Source: an uncultured Bacilli bacterium (GTDB lineage: Bacteria; Bacillota_I; Bacilli_A; RFN20; CAG-826). Taken from it: 53,893 nucleotides of DNA. Positions 39,793-47,972 of this stretch are shown here, in pieces; the first letter of the stretch is position 1, and every line of letters starts with the position of its first letter. Below the pieces are notes generated by a model. The model had not been told where the DNA came from. It saw only the letters and a program-made list of their open reading frames with translations, and did not search any database. Position numbers and translations under genes: made by a program. The stretch lies in assembly GCA_944358865.1 (NCBI GenBank), contig CALVRV010000007.1, positions 1 through 53,893 of the forward strand, given 5' to 3'.

Positions 39793-40521
39793 TTATATTA
39801 TTTTTTTAATAACATCTACTATATTTTCATTAAATATTAGATCACACATCTTATCGTATTGTGTCTTTTGCTTATTGATTATAATTAAATTATTGCCTTT
39901 AAAATAATTAACAAATCCTGCTGCAGGGTAGACATTTAATGAAGTGCCAATAATAAGCATTGTATCAGAAGTCATAATTGCACTTATCGCACGTTGAATA
40001 TCTAATTCATTTAATCCTTCTTGATATAAAACTACATCTGGCTTTATAATACCTCCACATTTTTTACATCTAGGTATTCCTTTACTATTTTTAATATAAG
40101 AAGCATCATAAAAAGCATTACAATCCATACAATAATTTCTATAAATACTACCATGTAATTCGATAATATTTTTAGAACCCGCTTTTTGATGTAAGCCATC
40201 AATATTTTGTGTGATAATTATTACCCTTTTATTTTCTTTTTCTAAATTAGCAAAATAAAGATGGGCAATATTTGGTTTTGCATCTATTGGCATCATTTTT
40301 TCTTTATAATATTCATAAAATTCTAATGTATGATTGATAAAGAAAGAATGTGATATTATTTCTTCCGGAGAATAATTATTATTTAATTTTTCATTATATA
40401 GACCATCATCACTTCGAAAATCTTTAATACCACTTTCAGTTGATATACCTGCACCAGTAAATATAACTATTGATTTTGAATTTTTAATTATTTGTTTTAA
40501 TTTAGTGTATTTGTCTTCCAT
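39793..40521 (-). CDS. Sirtuin (NAD-dependent protein deacylase)
   Basis: 242-residue Sir2 protein removing acyl groups from lysines with NAD. NAD motifs are FTGAGISTESGIKDFRS (about 21-37) and TQNIDGLH, and the catalytic His is in ELHGS. The four-Cys zinc site is CMDC plus CKKC. No ribosome site; TATAAA on the minus strand (40530-40535) lies 8 nt before the ATG, suggesting a leaderless mRNA. Confidence 0.92.
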   Translation of the reverse strand: MEDKYTKLKQIIKNSKSIVIFTGAGISTESGIKDFRSDDGLYNEKLNNNYSPEEIISHSFFINHTLEFYEYYKEKMMPIDAKPNIAHLYFANLEKENKRVIIITQNIDGLHQKAGSKNIIELHGSIYRNYCMDCNAFYDASYIKNSKGIPRCKKCGGIIKPDVVLYQEGLNELDIQRAISAIMTSDTMLIIGTSLNVYPAAGFVNYFKGNNLIIINKQKTQYDKMCDLIFNENIVDVIKKII

Positions 40522-40631
40522 AACTTTATTTTATATTCTTGAATTTAGAAGTAAATATATAAGAAAAATAAAAGTTTATTAATTGATAAAGTTTTTAATT
40601 ATTGTAATATAAATTATAGGAGGATATTGAA

Positions 40632-41015
40632 ATGGAAGATAAATTCTATCGTTGCCCAATTTGTGGAAATGTTTTTGGAGTTATTCATGATGCTGGAGTT
40701 ACCCCACATTGCTGTGGTAAACCAATGGAAACAATTAAAGCTAATTCAATTGAAGCCGCTACTGAAAAACATATTCCTGTAGTAGTCGTTGAAAATGGTG
40801 TTTGTAATGTTAAAGTTGGTGAAGTCGCACATCCAATGTTAGATGAACACTATATTGATTGGATTATGATTCACACTAATAAAGGACGTCATAGATTTGT
40901 TTTAAAACCACATGAAGCACCAGAAGTTAAATTACATTTAGGAGAAAATGAAGAAGTATTAAGAGTGTTCGCTAATTGTAATTTACATGGTTTGTGGGTA
41001 AAAGAAGTAAAATAA
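40632..41015 (+). CDS. Desulfoferrodoxin (class I superoxide reductase)
   Basis: 127-residue two-iron superoxide reductase converting superoxide to peroxide without making oxygen, typical of anaerobes. Centre I is the desulforedoxin-type FeCys4 site (Cys8, Cys11, Cys27, Cys28). Centre II has EKHIP (Glu46-Lys47-His48), His67, His73, Cys116 and His119. Strong TAGGAGG site; a TTGATA-16-TAATAT promoter is plausible. Terminator at 41036-41070. Confidence 0.95.
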   Translation: MEDKFYRCPICGNVFGVIHDAGVTPHCCGKPMETIKANSIEAATEKHIPVVVVENGVCNVKVGEVAHPMLDEHYIDWIMIHTNKGRHRFVLKPHEAPEVKLHLGENEEVLRVFANCNLHGLWVKEVK

Positions 41016-41035
41016 AATCATAAAATCAGCAAATT

Positions 41036-41070
41036 AAGATCATATGTTTAGACATTATGGTCTTTTTTAT
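41036..41070 (+). terminator. Terminator of the superoxide reductase gene
   Basis: AAGATCATA and TATGGTCTT form a 9-bp stem with one U-G pair and an 11-nt loop, followed by TTTTTTAT. Confidence 0.8.
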
Positions 41071-41187
41071 AATTATCATGCATCGTTAATATTAAAAATT
41101 TTTATAATGGTTTAATTATGATTACACATAGTAAAAAGAATAAATAAAAACGAAGATAAACTTAATTAGGAAAAGGAAAATTTTTTA

Positions 41188-41997
41188 ATGACTAAAAAAT
41201 TTATTAAAACTATAAAAACTTATTTTAAAATCTTAAATTATAAGCCTAAAGATATATTGGATTTTAATAAATTTGAAAAATCTGCATACAAAGCAATATG
41301 TTTTTCCAAAGACAACGATTCTTTAAGGTCTTCTATCTATATTTATACTTATTGTTTAAAAAAATGGGCGAAAATTGAAAAAATTTTTTCTAAACCAAGA
41401 CTATTACAAAAATTTCAAAAAATTAATGATGAATATTTTGCTGATTTTTATAGCCTTACTTATGAAAGAAGAAGAAATCAAATATATCGTTATATATTAA
41501 CTAATAGTTATAAAAATCAAATAATATGTTTTTTTCTAAATGATGTCTATGGATTTCAAATAAATAAAAAAGGCACTTATTTTGTTGAAATAGATAATAA
41601 TAAGTATCAAGTCGTTAATAAAGGATCTAAAGGAACAGCCATATTAAATGAAAATGGAAATCTAATTTGCAATGCTTTTTATAATTTAGATAAGAATTGC
41701 TTAGTTCTATCTAACAACATTTCTTCTTATGATGTTATTGTAGAAGATGATGAAGGAAATAATTATATGGGTATTTATAAAAAAGTAGATTCTGGTGAAT
41801 TTCTTGTCGGGATAATAGACTTTGGTTGGCTTTCTAGCAAATCACCAGAGTCTTTTGCTTCTTTAGAAATATACGAGGATGATGTAGATGAAGCTTTATT
41901 AATATGTTTTGCAATGTCTTTTATTATTTCAACATATAACAATGTTATGTATTGGCGCATGTTGACATTATATGCAGCGTCTTTAAGCCAATTATAA
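41188..41997 (+). CDS. Hypothetical protein, probably altered at its 3' end
   Basis: 269 residues, soluble. The first 100 are Lys-rich and helical; the middle (about 115-215) is beta-rich with a repeating strand pattern (YQVVNKGSKGTAILNENGNLI) that vaguely recalls tubby-like folds. A short hydrophobic segment (LLICFAMSFII) is near the end. The final ~15 codons overlap, in another frame, the start of a SLOG pseudogene, so the natural C-terminus may be lost. Ribosome site AAAGGAAA. Function unknown. Confidence 0.55.
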   Translation: MTKKFIKTIKTYFKILNYKPKDILDFNKFEKSAYKAICFSKDNDSLRSSIYIYTYCLKKWAKIEKIFSKPRLLQKFQKINDEYFADFYSLTYERRRNQIYRYILTNSYKNQIICFFLNDVYGFQINKKGTYFVEIDNNKYQVVNKGSKGTAILNENGNLICNAFYNLDKNCLVLSNNISSYDVIVEDDEGNNYMGIYKKVDSGEFLVGIIDFGWLSSKSPESFASLEIYEDDVDEALLICFAMSFIISTYNNVMYWRMLTLYAASLSQL

Positions 41998-42253
41998 TTG
42001 GCGGTGGAGCTGGAACACTAAGTGAGATAATGATGGCATGGCAAAAATACAAATTAATAATTGCATTAACTTGTGTTGATGGTTGGGGTAAAAGACTTGC
42101 AGGTCAAAAATAGATAATCGTATCAGATATTATGGTATTAATGAAGATTGTATCTATCCTGCAAATAGTATTAAACAAGTTATAAAAATATTAAAAGAGA
42201 AATTAAATTTATATCAAAAGAAATATCAAGGAATAAAGTGGCGAAGCAAGTAA
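41945..42253 (+). pseudogene. SLOG/TIGR00725-type protein remnant (frameshifted)
   Basis: The frame HVDIICSVFKPIIIGGGAG, then TLSEIMMAWQKY and DGWGKRLAG, is the conserved GGG-GTLSE core and following region of SLOG (LOG-like, TIGR00725) nucleotide-binding proteins. A shift at the A run near 42106-42110 leads into KIDNRIRYYG...KEKL and a stop at 42251-42253. The N-terminal half is absent. The fragment begins inside the preceding open frame. Confidence 0.7.
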
Positions 42254-42376
42254 AAATAATTGTTTTTCTTATAAAATTTGTATAAAAATGGCTGATTTGC
42301 GACTTTTTTATTTTGATTTACCTAATATTTTTAAAGTTCTTTAATCTTAACTTAAAATTTAGTATTATATTTACAT

Positions 42377-44434
42377 ATGAGCAGATATCGCTTTGGAATT
42401 ACGACAATAGGGTTTTGGTTAATTCTAGCTATTACAATTGTTTTAATGGAAGGGATTAATTTTTTATTGCCTGTTAAACAAGCTCCATTATCTATATCTG
42501 ATTTAACAATTGTATCTCTTACTATCGCTTTTAGCGCACTTGTTTATTACATTATTGAAAAAAGAGCCAATAAAGCTAAAATTGCTTTTGGTGTTCTTCC
42601 AATTATCTTAATTCTTCTTTTCAGCGGTCTTTTTGGTATTTGGTATTCTCCTAGTGAATATACGATTGGAGATGTTTCTTTTACTTATAATGTTGAATTA
42701 ATTACTAAGGTAACTTGGACATTACAATTAGTTATTGGTTTGTTTGTTATGTATTTAGCTTTTGGTATTTTTTCAAAAAGAATATTAAAAGTTAAATCCT
42801 TAAGAATAATTTTTTGGGGAATAATTGTCTTTGCTTTATTTACAATTATCTATTCTTTAGCAAATGAATTTTCTTCTTATCAAGCAATAATTTTAGGTGA
42901 AAAAGAAAATATTAAATCTATTAAATCTATTTTTATTAATGAAAATGTTTATGGACAAATGCTTTTAATTGGAATTATGGCTTTTATCGCTATTGATGCA
43001 ATTAAATCAAAATGGTGGCATTTTATTTTCTTTGTTATTTTATTTGTCGCTATGATTTTTTCTACATCATTTACTTCACTTTTATGTGCTGGATTGATGT
43101 TTAATTTATACATCATTTACTTATTTTTTAAAACAATTAGAAAACATCCATATCGAAATACTATATTGATATCATTATATGCAACATTTTTAGTCATTTT
43201 AGTATGTTGTTATTGTTTTTTAGATGTTAGTAATTCTGAAATTATTAAAAACTTTAGTGATTTTATTGAAAATTATATTTTGAAAAAAGATTATCATACA
43301 TTTACAGGAAGAACTTATGTCTGGGAATTTGCTTTAAGTACTTTGCAAACTCCTATCGATTATATTTTTGGAAAAGGATATGGCAACTTTAATGAATTAG
43401 TAAATGCCTATCGTAACGCATTTAATGGTGGATCAATGCGTGCGGTCGATTCAACATATGTTCAAATATTAGGATCATTTGGTGTTTTAGGACTATTTGT
43501 TTATGTTACCGCAATATTTGCTTTAATAGGAATTGGCATTTATTGTTTAGCTAAAAAGCGTGTTCGTATAGTTTTACCATCTTTAATCTTATTAATTACT
43601 ATGCTTATTTATGGTGCTTTTGAAACTTGCATCTTGTTTTTACCTAACGCTGCTGGGATGGCTGCATTTGTTTTAATTGCCTTACCTATATTAATTGAAT
43701 TTAATCGTTGCCGTAGTAAACCATATTTTGAGAAGTCGTTAATGTCATTAGATAATCAATTAAATGTTATGCCATTTTCTAATAAGATGATTGTTCAATT
43801 TACATCTTTAATTCTTGGCACATTACTTTTAATTGTTTCAATTAATTTTGTTTATCTTCAAGACTCATTAATAATTAACGCACTTTTATTTGCGGTTGTA
43901 TTGTTGTTATTTATTTTCTATCCATATATGCTTGCGATGTGGCATCAATCTTCTTCACATCGTCTTGTTGTTTTTAGATGTGTAGTGCTTACATTAATAT
44001 TATTGTTAGGACCATTAGCTATTGCTATTCCTATCACTATTAATAATTTTAGTGAAGAATTATTTATGGCTGGATATTTAATCGCCTTTGCTATTATTTT
44101 ATCAATAGAACTTTGCATTACTATGATTGTATCAAGTTCTCCAAAGCAAATGATAAGATTAATTTTCAATTACACAATTAAACCTAATATTGTTTTCTTA
44201 GTTATATTTATACTATTATTTGTCCCACCATTATATTTATTAAATGCTTATTTTGAATTCTCAAAATTATTTATTATATTCTCTTGGTTATTTATTGGTA
44301 TCTGCTATCCATTAAGCCTATACTTTATACCAAATCTTGGTTCAAGTAAGTCATATTATCAAATTGTTATTAATCAACTAAATAATCGATATATATTAAA
44401 GCAAAAAATGCTATTTGTTCTTAATAAAATCTAA
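42377..44434 (+). CDS. O-antigen ligase/polymerase-like membrane protein
   Basis: 685 residues with about 16 membrane helices. The central part has the Wzy_C-type pattern: a large loop with TGRTYVWEFAL, then GKGYGNF and DSTYVQILGSFGVLGL (about 315-375). Such proteins join or polymerise glycan units on the outer face of the membrane. The ~240 C-terminal residues add further helices beyond the usual domain. No ribosome site; TATTAT (42363-42368) lies 8 nt before the ATG. No glycosyltransferases are adjacent, so the substrate is unknown. Confidence 0.75.
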   Translation: MSRYRFGITTIGFWLILAITIVLMEGINFLLPVKQAPLSISDLTIVSLTIAFSALVYYIIEKRANKAKIAFGVLPIILILLFSGLFGIWYSPSEYTIGDVSFTYNVELITKVTWTLQLVIGLFVMYLAFGIFSKRILKVKSLRIIFWGIIVFALFTIIYSLANEFSSYQAIILGEKENIKSIKSIFINENVYGQMLLIGIMAFIAIDAIKSKWWHFIFFVILFVAMIFSTSFTSLLCAGLMFNLYIIYLFFKTIRKHPYRNTILISLYATFLVILVCCYCFLDVSNSEIIKNFSDFIENYILKKDYHTFTGRTYVWEFALSTLQTPIDYIFGKGYGNFNELVNAYRNAFNGGSMRAVDSTYVQILGSFGVLGLFVYVTAIFALIGIGIYCLAKKRVRIVLPSLILLITMLIYGAFETCILFLPNAAGMAAFVLIALPILIEFNRCRSKPYFEKSLMSLDNQLNVMPFSNKMIVQFTSLILGTLLLIVSINFVYLQDSLIINALLFAVVLLLFIFYPYMLAMWHQSSSHRLVVFRCVVLTLILLLGPLAIAIPITINNFSEELFMAGYLIAFAIILSIELCITMIVSSSPKQMIRLIFNYTIKPNIVFLVIFILLFVPPLYLLNAYFEFSKLFIIFSWLFIGICYPLSLYFIPNLGSSKSYYQIVINQLNNRYILKQKMLFVLNKI

Positions 44435-44458
44435 TATTTAATCTAAATATATCTTTTT

Positions 44459-44485
44459 ATACTTTTTATATGGAAAAGTATTTTT
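44459..44485 (+). terminator. Weak AT-rich terminator
   Basis: ATACTTTT and AAAAGTAT form an 8-bp stem with a 7-nt loop followed by TTTTG, 25 nt after the preceding stop. Confidence 0.5.
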
Positions 44486-44495
44486 GATTCAACTA

Positions 44496-44595
44496 TAATT
44501 AATTTGTAATTAAAGACAGCTCATTTAGTAGTGTCTTAATATACAATTTAAATAATTTCAATGAATCATCAAAAGATTTAAGGGGGATTGATTTT
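44496..44595 (+). promoter_or_regulatory. Leader region of the surface-protein gene
   Basis: TATAAT (in CAACTATAATTA, near 44497) would start a leader of about 90 nt. It contains a small hairpin, AAGACA...TGTCTT (about 44513-44538). A GGGGG ribosome site precedes ATG 44596. No known riboswitch consensus is seen. Confidence 0.35.
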
Positions 44596-46299
44596 ATGAT
44601 GAAATTTAAAAAGCCATATGCTTTTTTAGTTGCTGGGCTTTTGTGTGCAACTGTAGGTGCAGCAACTATTAGTTTAAATTCAAATGTGAAACCTAATGTA
44701 GAGCCAGCACAAGCTTTGGCTGGTTATGATTGGGATTTTACGACAAAGGCTTCAAAAAACAGCAATTATACTAATACATGGACATATGATGATGTTGTTA
44801 GTGTTTATGGCGCTTCAAATAATAATGCTCAATGGGGATACATCCGTGTTGGCGGTAAACAAAAAACCAATTTTACTTCAACTTTAACTTCAATTAATGA
44901 ATCTCCTGCTAACATTTCATCTGTCGATTTAATAGCACAAAACACTGCAAGTGGTTCTGGTTATACAATACATAACATTACTTTAGAAGTCGCAAGTGAT
45001 AATTCTTTTTCTTCTTCTTCGATTATTGATACTGTAAGTTATGATGTGGTTTCTACATATATGAATTTTGCTCCTTCTAGTGGTGATTATTGGGCTAGCG
45101 GTTCATATTTCAAATTATCTTTCACATGGAGCTGTCCTGGAGGAAGCAATAGGGGTATGGATGTTGAAAAAGTTGTTTTTAATGAAAAAGTTTCTGCAAC
45201 CGATGTTTTAACAGGAATATCTTATGAAGGTACCCCAGTTACTCAATATTCTAATCGCGCTTTTAATCCTGAGGGTTTAACTTTTTATGGTACTTATAGT
45301 GAAAGTGGTAAAAGAGAAATAGATGTTTTGGACATCACTTTCACACCTGAAACATTGACCGCTGACACTACTGAGGTAGTTGCTACTTATGAAGATTTTG
45401 AAACAACAATTAGCGGCTTTGATGTTATCGAATTATCCGGCATAACTGATGAATTAACAGCCGCTGCCTATTCAAACACCTCATATGCAGATTTTGTTAC
45501 TACAGACGATTTTCCTTCTGGTGCTGTTTATGCTGGGCACGCAACAAAAAATAGCGGCAATATTCAAATTAATACCAGCGGAAGCAATAAAGGCATATAT
45601 TCCATAACCTCTGGTGGGATTATTTCTGCTCTTGAGGTGATATTTGCTAACAATACTGCAGATGGTAGAACGCTTAATATTTTTGCTTCAAACACCGCAT
45701 ATACAACTTCAACTGACTTAGTTGGCAAAAATGACCATGTTGGTCAAATTGTTTGTGGTGAATCAAGTGTATTTACTTTTTCATCTTTAAGTGAACAATA
45801 TCAATATGTTGGCGTATCATCAGATGATGGTGCTATTTACATTGAATCAATTAAATTCTATTGGCAAAAACCAGCCGTTGATCCAGCAGAAGAGTTTGCT
45901 AATAAAATTATTAATGACTTAACTTGTATTAACAATCCTGAAGATCGTGGGGAAGATTATTTAACAAATTTATCTGCTCAATGGTTAGCCTTAAAAGATG
46001 AATTTGATTTGTTAGATGAAGATACAAAACTTGTATTCACTAATGGTACAAGTGATAATGAAGTTGTTAAAGCTGCATTAGCAAAATACGATTTAATCAT
46101 TAAAAATTATGGTAGTGATGATGTTTCATTCCCTAACTTCATGAATAGAGAAGTTGTCAGTGCCGCTAATAACATTACCAATCCTATTTTAAACACTACA
46201 AACAACATTATTATTATTGTCAGTGTTTGTGTATTAGCTATTTCCGCTATTGGTGTATTTATTGTAATTTCTAAAAAAAGAAAAGAAATTAAAAAATAA
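44596..46299 (+). CDS. Surface protein with Ig-like domain and C-terminal membrane anchor
   Basis: 567 residues. A Sec signal peptide (about 1-40, ending near PAQALA) is followed by a beta-rich region (about 45-200) and a Big_3-like Ig domain (about 205-275, ISYEGTPVTQYSNRAFNPEGL). A second beta region and a helical segment (about 430-520) come next. A transmembrane helix (about 535-558) ends in the basic tail SKKRKEIKK. There is no LPXTG motif, so anchoring is by the helix alone. Probably exposed on the outside; binding partner unknown. Good ribosome site; terminator at 46327. Confidence 0.8.
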   Translation: MMKFKKPYAFLVAGLLCATVGAATISLNSNVKPNVEPAQALAGYDWDFTTKASKNSNYTNTWTYDDVVSVYGASNNNAQWGYIRVGGKQKTNFTSTLTSINESPANISSVDLIAQNTASGSGYTIHNITLEVASDNSFSSSSIIDTVSYDVVSTYMNFAPSSGDYWASGSYFKLSFTWSCPGGSNRGMDVEKVVFNEKVSATDVLTGISYEGTPVTQYSNRAFNPEGLTFYGTYSESGKREIDVLDITFTPETLTADTTEVVATYEDFETTISGFDVIELSGITDELTAAAYSNTSYADFVTTDDFPSGAVYAGHATKNSGNIQINTSGSNKGIYSITSGGIISALEVIFANNTADGRTLNIFASNTAYTTSTDLVGKNDHVGQIVCGESSVFTFSSLSEQYQYVGVSSDDGAIYIESIKFYWQKPAVDPAEEFANKIINDLTCINNPEDRGEDYLTNLSAQWLALKDEFDLLDEDTKLVFTNGTSDNEVVKAALAKYDLIIKNYGSDDVSFPNFMNREVVSAANNITNPILNTTNNIIIIVSVCVLAISAIGVFIVISKKRKEIKK

Positions 46300-46326
46300 T
46301 TAAAATTCTCTTTCATTCAATTCAAT

Positions 46327-46354
46327 AAAAGGCTAGCAATCGCTAGTCTTTTTA
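46327..46354 (+). terminator. Terminator of the surface-protein gene
   Basis: GGCTAGC and GCTAGTC form a 7-bp stem (one G-U) with loop AATC, flanked by AAAA and TTTTT. Confidence 0.85.
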
Positions 46355-46382
46355 TAATGGGATATTTTCTATATACAATAAT

Positions 46383-46431
46383 CCACACTAAAATACATAG
46401 ATTTTATAATAAACTCTAGAATCTAGTGTGG
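46383..46431. repeat. Inverted repeat between the surface gene and the TA module
   Basis: CCACACTA (46383-46390) and TAGTGTGG (46424-46431) are perfect inverted copies 33 bp apart, with a nested TAGATT/AATCTA pair. No U tract follows. It may be a mobile-element end or scar beside the toxin-antitoxin module. Confidence 0.4.
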
Positions 46432-46472
46432 TCTAGCGGGGTCAAATAATAATATAATTGAAAAATTATTGT

Positions 46473-46542
46473 TGCGTATTTCTTTTTAAATAATAACGCA
46501 TAATTTGCGTATAATTAAAATTAAAAAACGCAATTATTGCGT
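46473..46542. promoter_or_regulatory. Operator array of the toxin-antitoxin operon
   Basis: Two palindromes ACGCA-N5-TGCGT at 46496-46510 and 46528-46542, with centres 32 bp apart, plus a TGCGT half-site at 46473-46477, 33 bp upstream of the first. A further TGCGT at 46551-46555 forms the promoter -35. Probably bound by the HTH of MntA. Confidence 0.7.
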
Positions 46543-46549
46543 AAAATCA

Positions 46550-46578
46550 TTGCGTTGCAAATAAAAAATAATTATAAT
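46550..46578 (+). promoter_or_regulatory. Promoter of the toxin-antitoxin operon
   Basis: -35 TTGCGT (46550-46555), 17 bp, -10 TATAAT (46573-46578). The -35 contains a copy of the operator half-site, so binding would occlude RNA polymerase. Confidence 0.75.
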
Positions 46579-46597
46579 TAATATCGAGGTAGAAATA

Positions 46598-47068
46598 GTG
46601 ACATTAAAAGAATTAAGAAAATTTCATAATATGACACAAATTGAATGTGCAAAATATTTAGGAATTCCGCTGCGTACATATCAAAATTATGAGCGTGACG
46701 ATGTAAATACTAATACAATTAAATATCAATTCATGCTGTCAAAATTAGAGCAATATGGTTTTGTTGATGAAACGCATGGGATATTGACTATAGAACGAAT
46801 TAAAACAATATGTACACCTATATTAAAAGAATATAACGTTTCTTATTGCTATTTATTTGGCTCATACGCTAAAGGCAAAGCAACTGAGATAAGCGATGTT
46901 GATTTGCTTGTTTATACAGAAATTAAAGGTTTAAAATTTTATGAATTGATAGAAGTTCTTAGGGAAAGTCTTAAAAAGAAAGTGGATTTACTAAATCAAG
47001 ACCAAATAAAAAACAATTTTGTTCTTTTAAATGAAATATTAAAGGATGGAATAAAAATATATGGATAA
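46598..47068 (+). CDS. mntA: HTH-MNT antitoxin (MntA-like nucleotidyltransferase)
   Basis: 156 residues from a GTG start with GAGGT upstream. The N-terminal ~55 residues are an XRE-type helix-turn-helix (MTQIECAKYLGIPLRTYQNYE). The rest is a minimal nucleotidyltransferase with the GS-x10-DxD motif (Gly88-Ser89, Asp100, Asp102). MNT antitoxins of this class inactivate the partner HEPN RNase by AMPylating a tyrosine. Fusion to a DNA-binding domain suggests direct autoregulation through the upstream palindromes. Its last 8 nt overlap hepT. Confidence 0.88.
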   Translation: MTLKELRKFHNMTQIECAKYLGIPLRTYQNYERDDVNTNTIKYQFMLSKLEQYGFVDETHGILTIERIKTICTPILKEYNVSYCYLFGSYAKGKATEISDVDLLVYTEIKGLKFYELIEVLRESLKKKVDLLNQDQIKNNFVLLNEILKDGIKIYG

Positions 47069-47402
47069 TTTTAAAAATGATAACTATTATTTAAAAAAGA
47101 TTGTAAATGATATTGACTTTATTATCGAACATACTAAAGATATCAACACACGTGCAGAACTAGAAAAAGATGAAATATTACTGGATTCGGTTTTATTTCG
47201 TTTAATTCAAATTTCTGAGAATTTGGTTAAATTAACAGAAGATTTCAAAATTAAACACAAAGAAGTACCTTGGCGTGCTATTAAAGGCATGCGTAATCGT
47301 GTAATACACGATTATGGTGAGGTAGATATTGAAATTGTTTATGATACAGTAAAAGTAAACCTGCCTGAACTTGTTGATATATTAAAAAAATTTTGTCAAT
47401 AG
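47061..47402 (+). CDS. hepT: HEPN RNase toxin HepT
   Basis: 113-residue all-helical HEPN protein. The RNase motif R-x4-H-x-Y is complete (Arg78, His83, Tyr85 in RNRVIHDY), Tyr85 being the expected site of AMPylation by MntA. It presumably cleaves tRNA or mRNA when unmodified. Overlaps mntA by 8 nt, so toxin and antitoxin are translationally coupled. Confidence 0.9.
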   Translation: MDNFKNDNYYLKKIVNDIDFIIEHTKDINTRAELEKDEILLDSVLFRLIQISENLVKLTEDFKIKHKEVPWRAIKGMRNRVIHDYGEVDIEIVYDTVKVNLPELVDILKKFCQ

Positions 47403-47450
47403 ACAAACACTTTGAAACCTAACTAAAAAAATTATATAGAATTAAAAATG

Positions 47451-47912
47451 TTAATATTGTTTTAATTTTAATTCGATATCCTTTTTAATACTTTTTTGTT
47501 TTAGATCTTCTCTTTTATCGTATAATTTCTTACCTTTGCCTAAAGCAATTTCTAATTTAGCTTTTCCACCCTTAAAATATAATTTTGTTGGTATAATAGT
47601 AAACCCTTGTTTAATTGTTTTTTGTTCATATTTTAATATTTCTTTTTTATGCATTAATAATTTTCTATCTCTTAATGGATCATGATTAAAAATGTTGCCT
47701 TTATCATAAAGAGATATATTCATGTTTATAATAAAAGCTTGTCCATTTTTAATAACAATATATGCATCATCAATGGAAACTTTATTTTGTCTTAAAGATT
47801 TTATTTCAGTTCCTTTTAATTCTATTCCACATTCTAATGGTTCAGATAGAAAATAATTAAATGATGCTTTTTTGTTTCTTACAATTGGTTTAACGTGTAA
47901 TTTTTCTTGCAT
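47451..47912 (-). CDS. smpB: SsrA-binding protein SmpB
   Basis: 153-residue partner of tmRNA in rescue of stalled ribosomes. Family features are KASFNYFLSEPLECGIELKGTEIKSLR at the N-terminal half, then FIINMNISLY and the basic C-terminal tail that enters the mRNA channel. The ATG at 47912 is chosen over TTG 47918. No ribosome site; an extended -10 (TGATACAAT) ends 7 nt upstream, indicating a leaderless mRNA. Divergent from folC. The tmRNA gene is not in this window. Confidence 0.94.
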   Translation of the reverse strand: MQEKLHVKPIVRNKKASFNYFLSEPLECGIELKGTEIKSLRQNKVSIDDAYIVIKNGQAFIINMNISLYDKGNIFNHDPLRDRKLLMHKKEILKYEQKTIKQGFTIIPTKLYFKGGKAKLEIALGKGKKLYDKREDLKQKSIKKDIELKLKQY

Positions 47913-47919
47913 AGTCAAT

Positions 47920-47928
47920 ATTGTATCA
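47920..47928 (-). promoter_or_regulatory. smpB extended -10 promoter
   Basis: Minus strand TGATACAAT (TGn plus TACAAT, the hexamer at 47920-47925). The -35 region falls in the dyad at 47943-47962 and is weak, as is common with extended -10 promoters. Confidence 0.65.
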
Positions 47929-47942
47929 TAATTTCTATTTAC

Positions 47943-47962
47943 TTATCATTTAAAAATGATAA
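47943..47962. promoter_or_regulatory. Dyad TTATCAT-N6-ATGATAA in the smpB/folC intergenic region
   Basis: A 20-bp dyad with 9-bp perfect arms (TTATCATTT and AAATGATAA, 2 bp apart), 30 bp from the smpB start and 10 bp from the folC start. Same arms and spacing as the asnS promoter dyad at 17197-17216. A regulator site is inferred. Confidence 0.5.
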
Positions 47963-47972
47963 ATTATTATTT

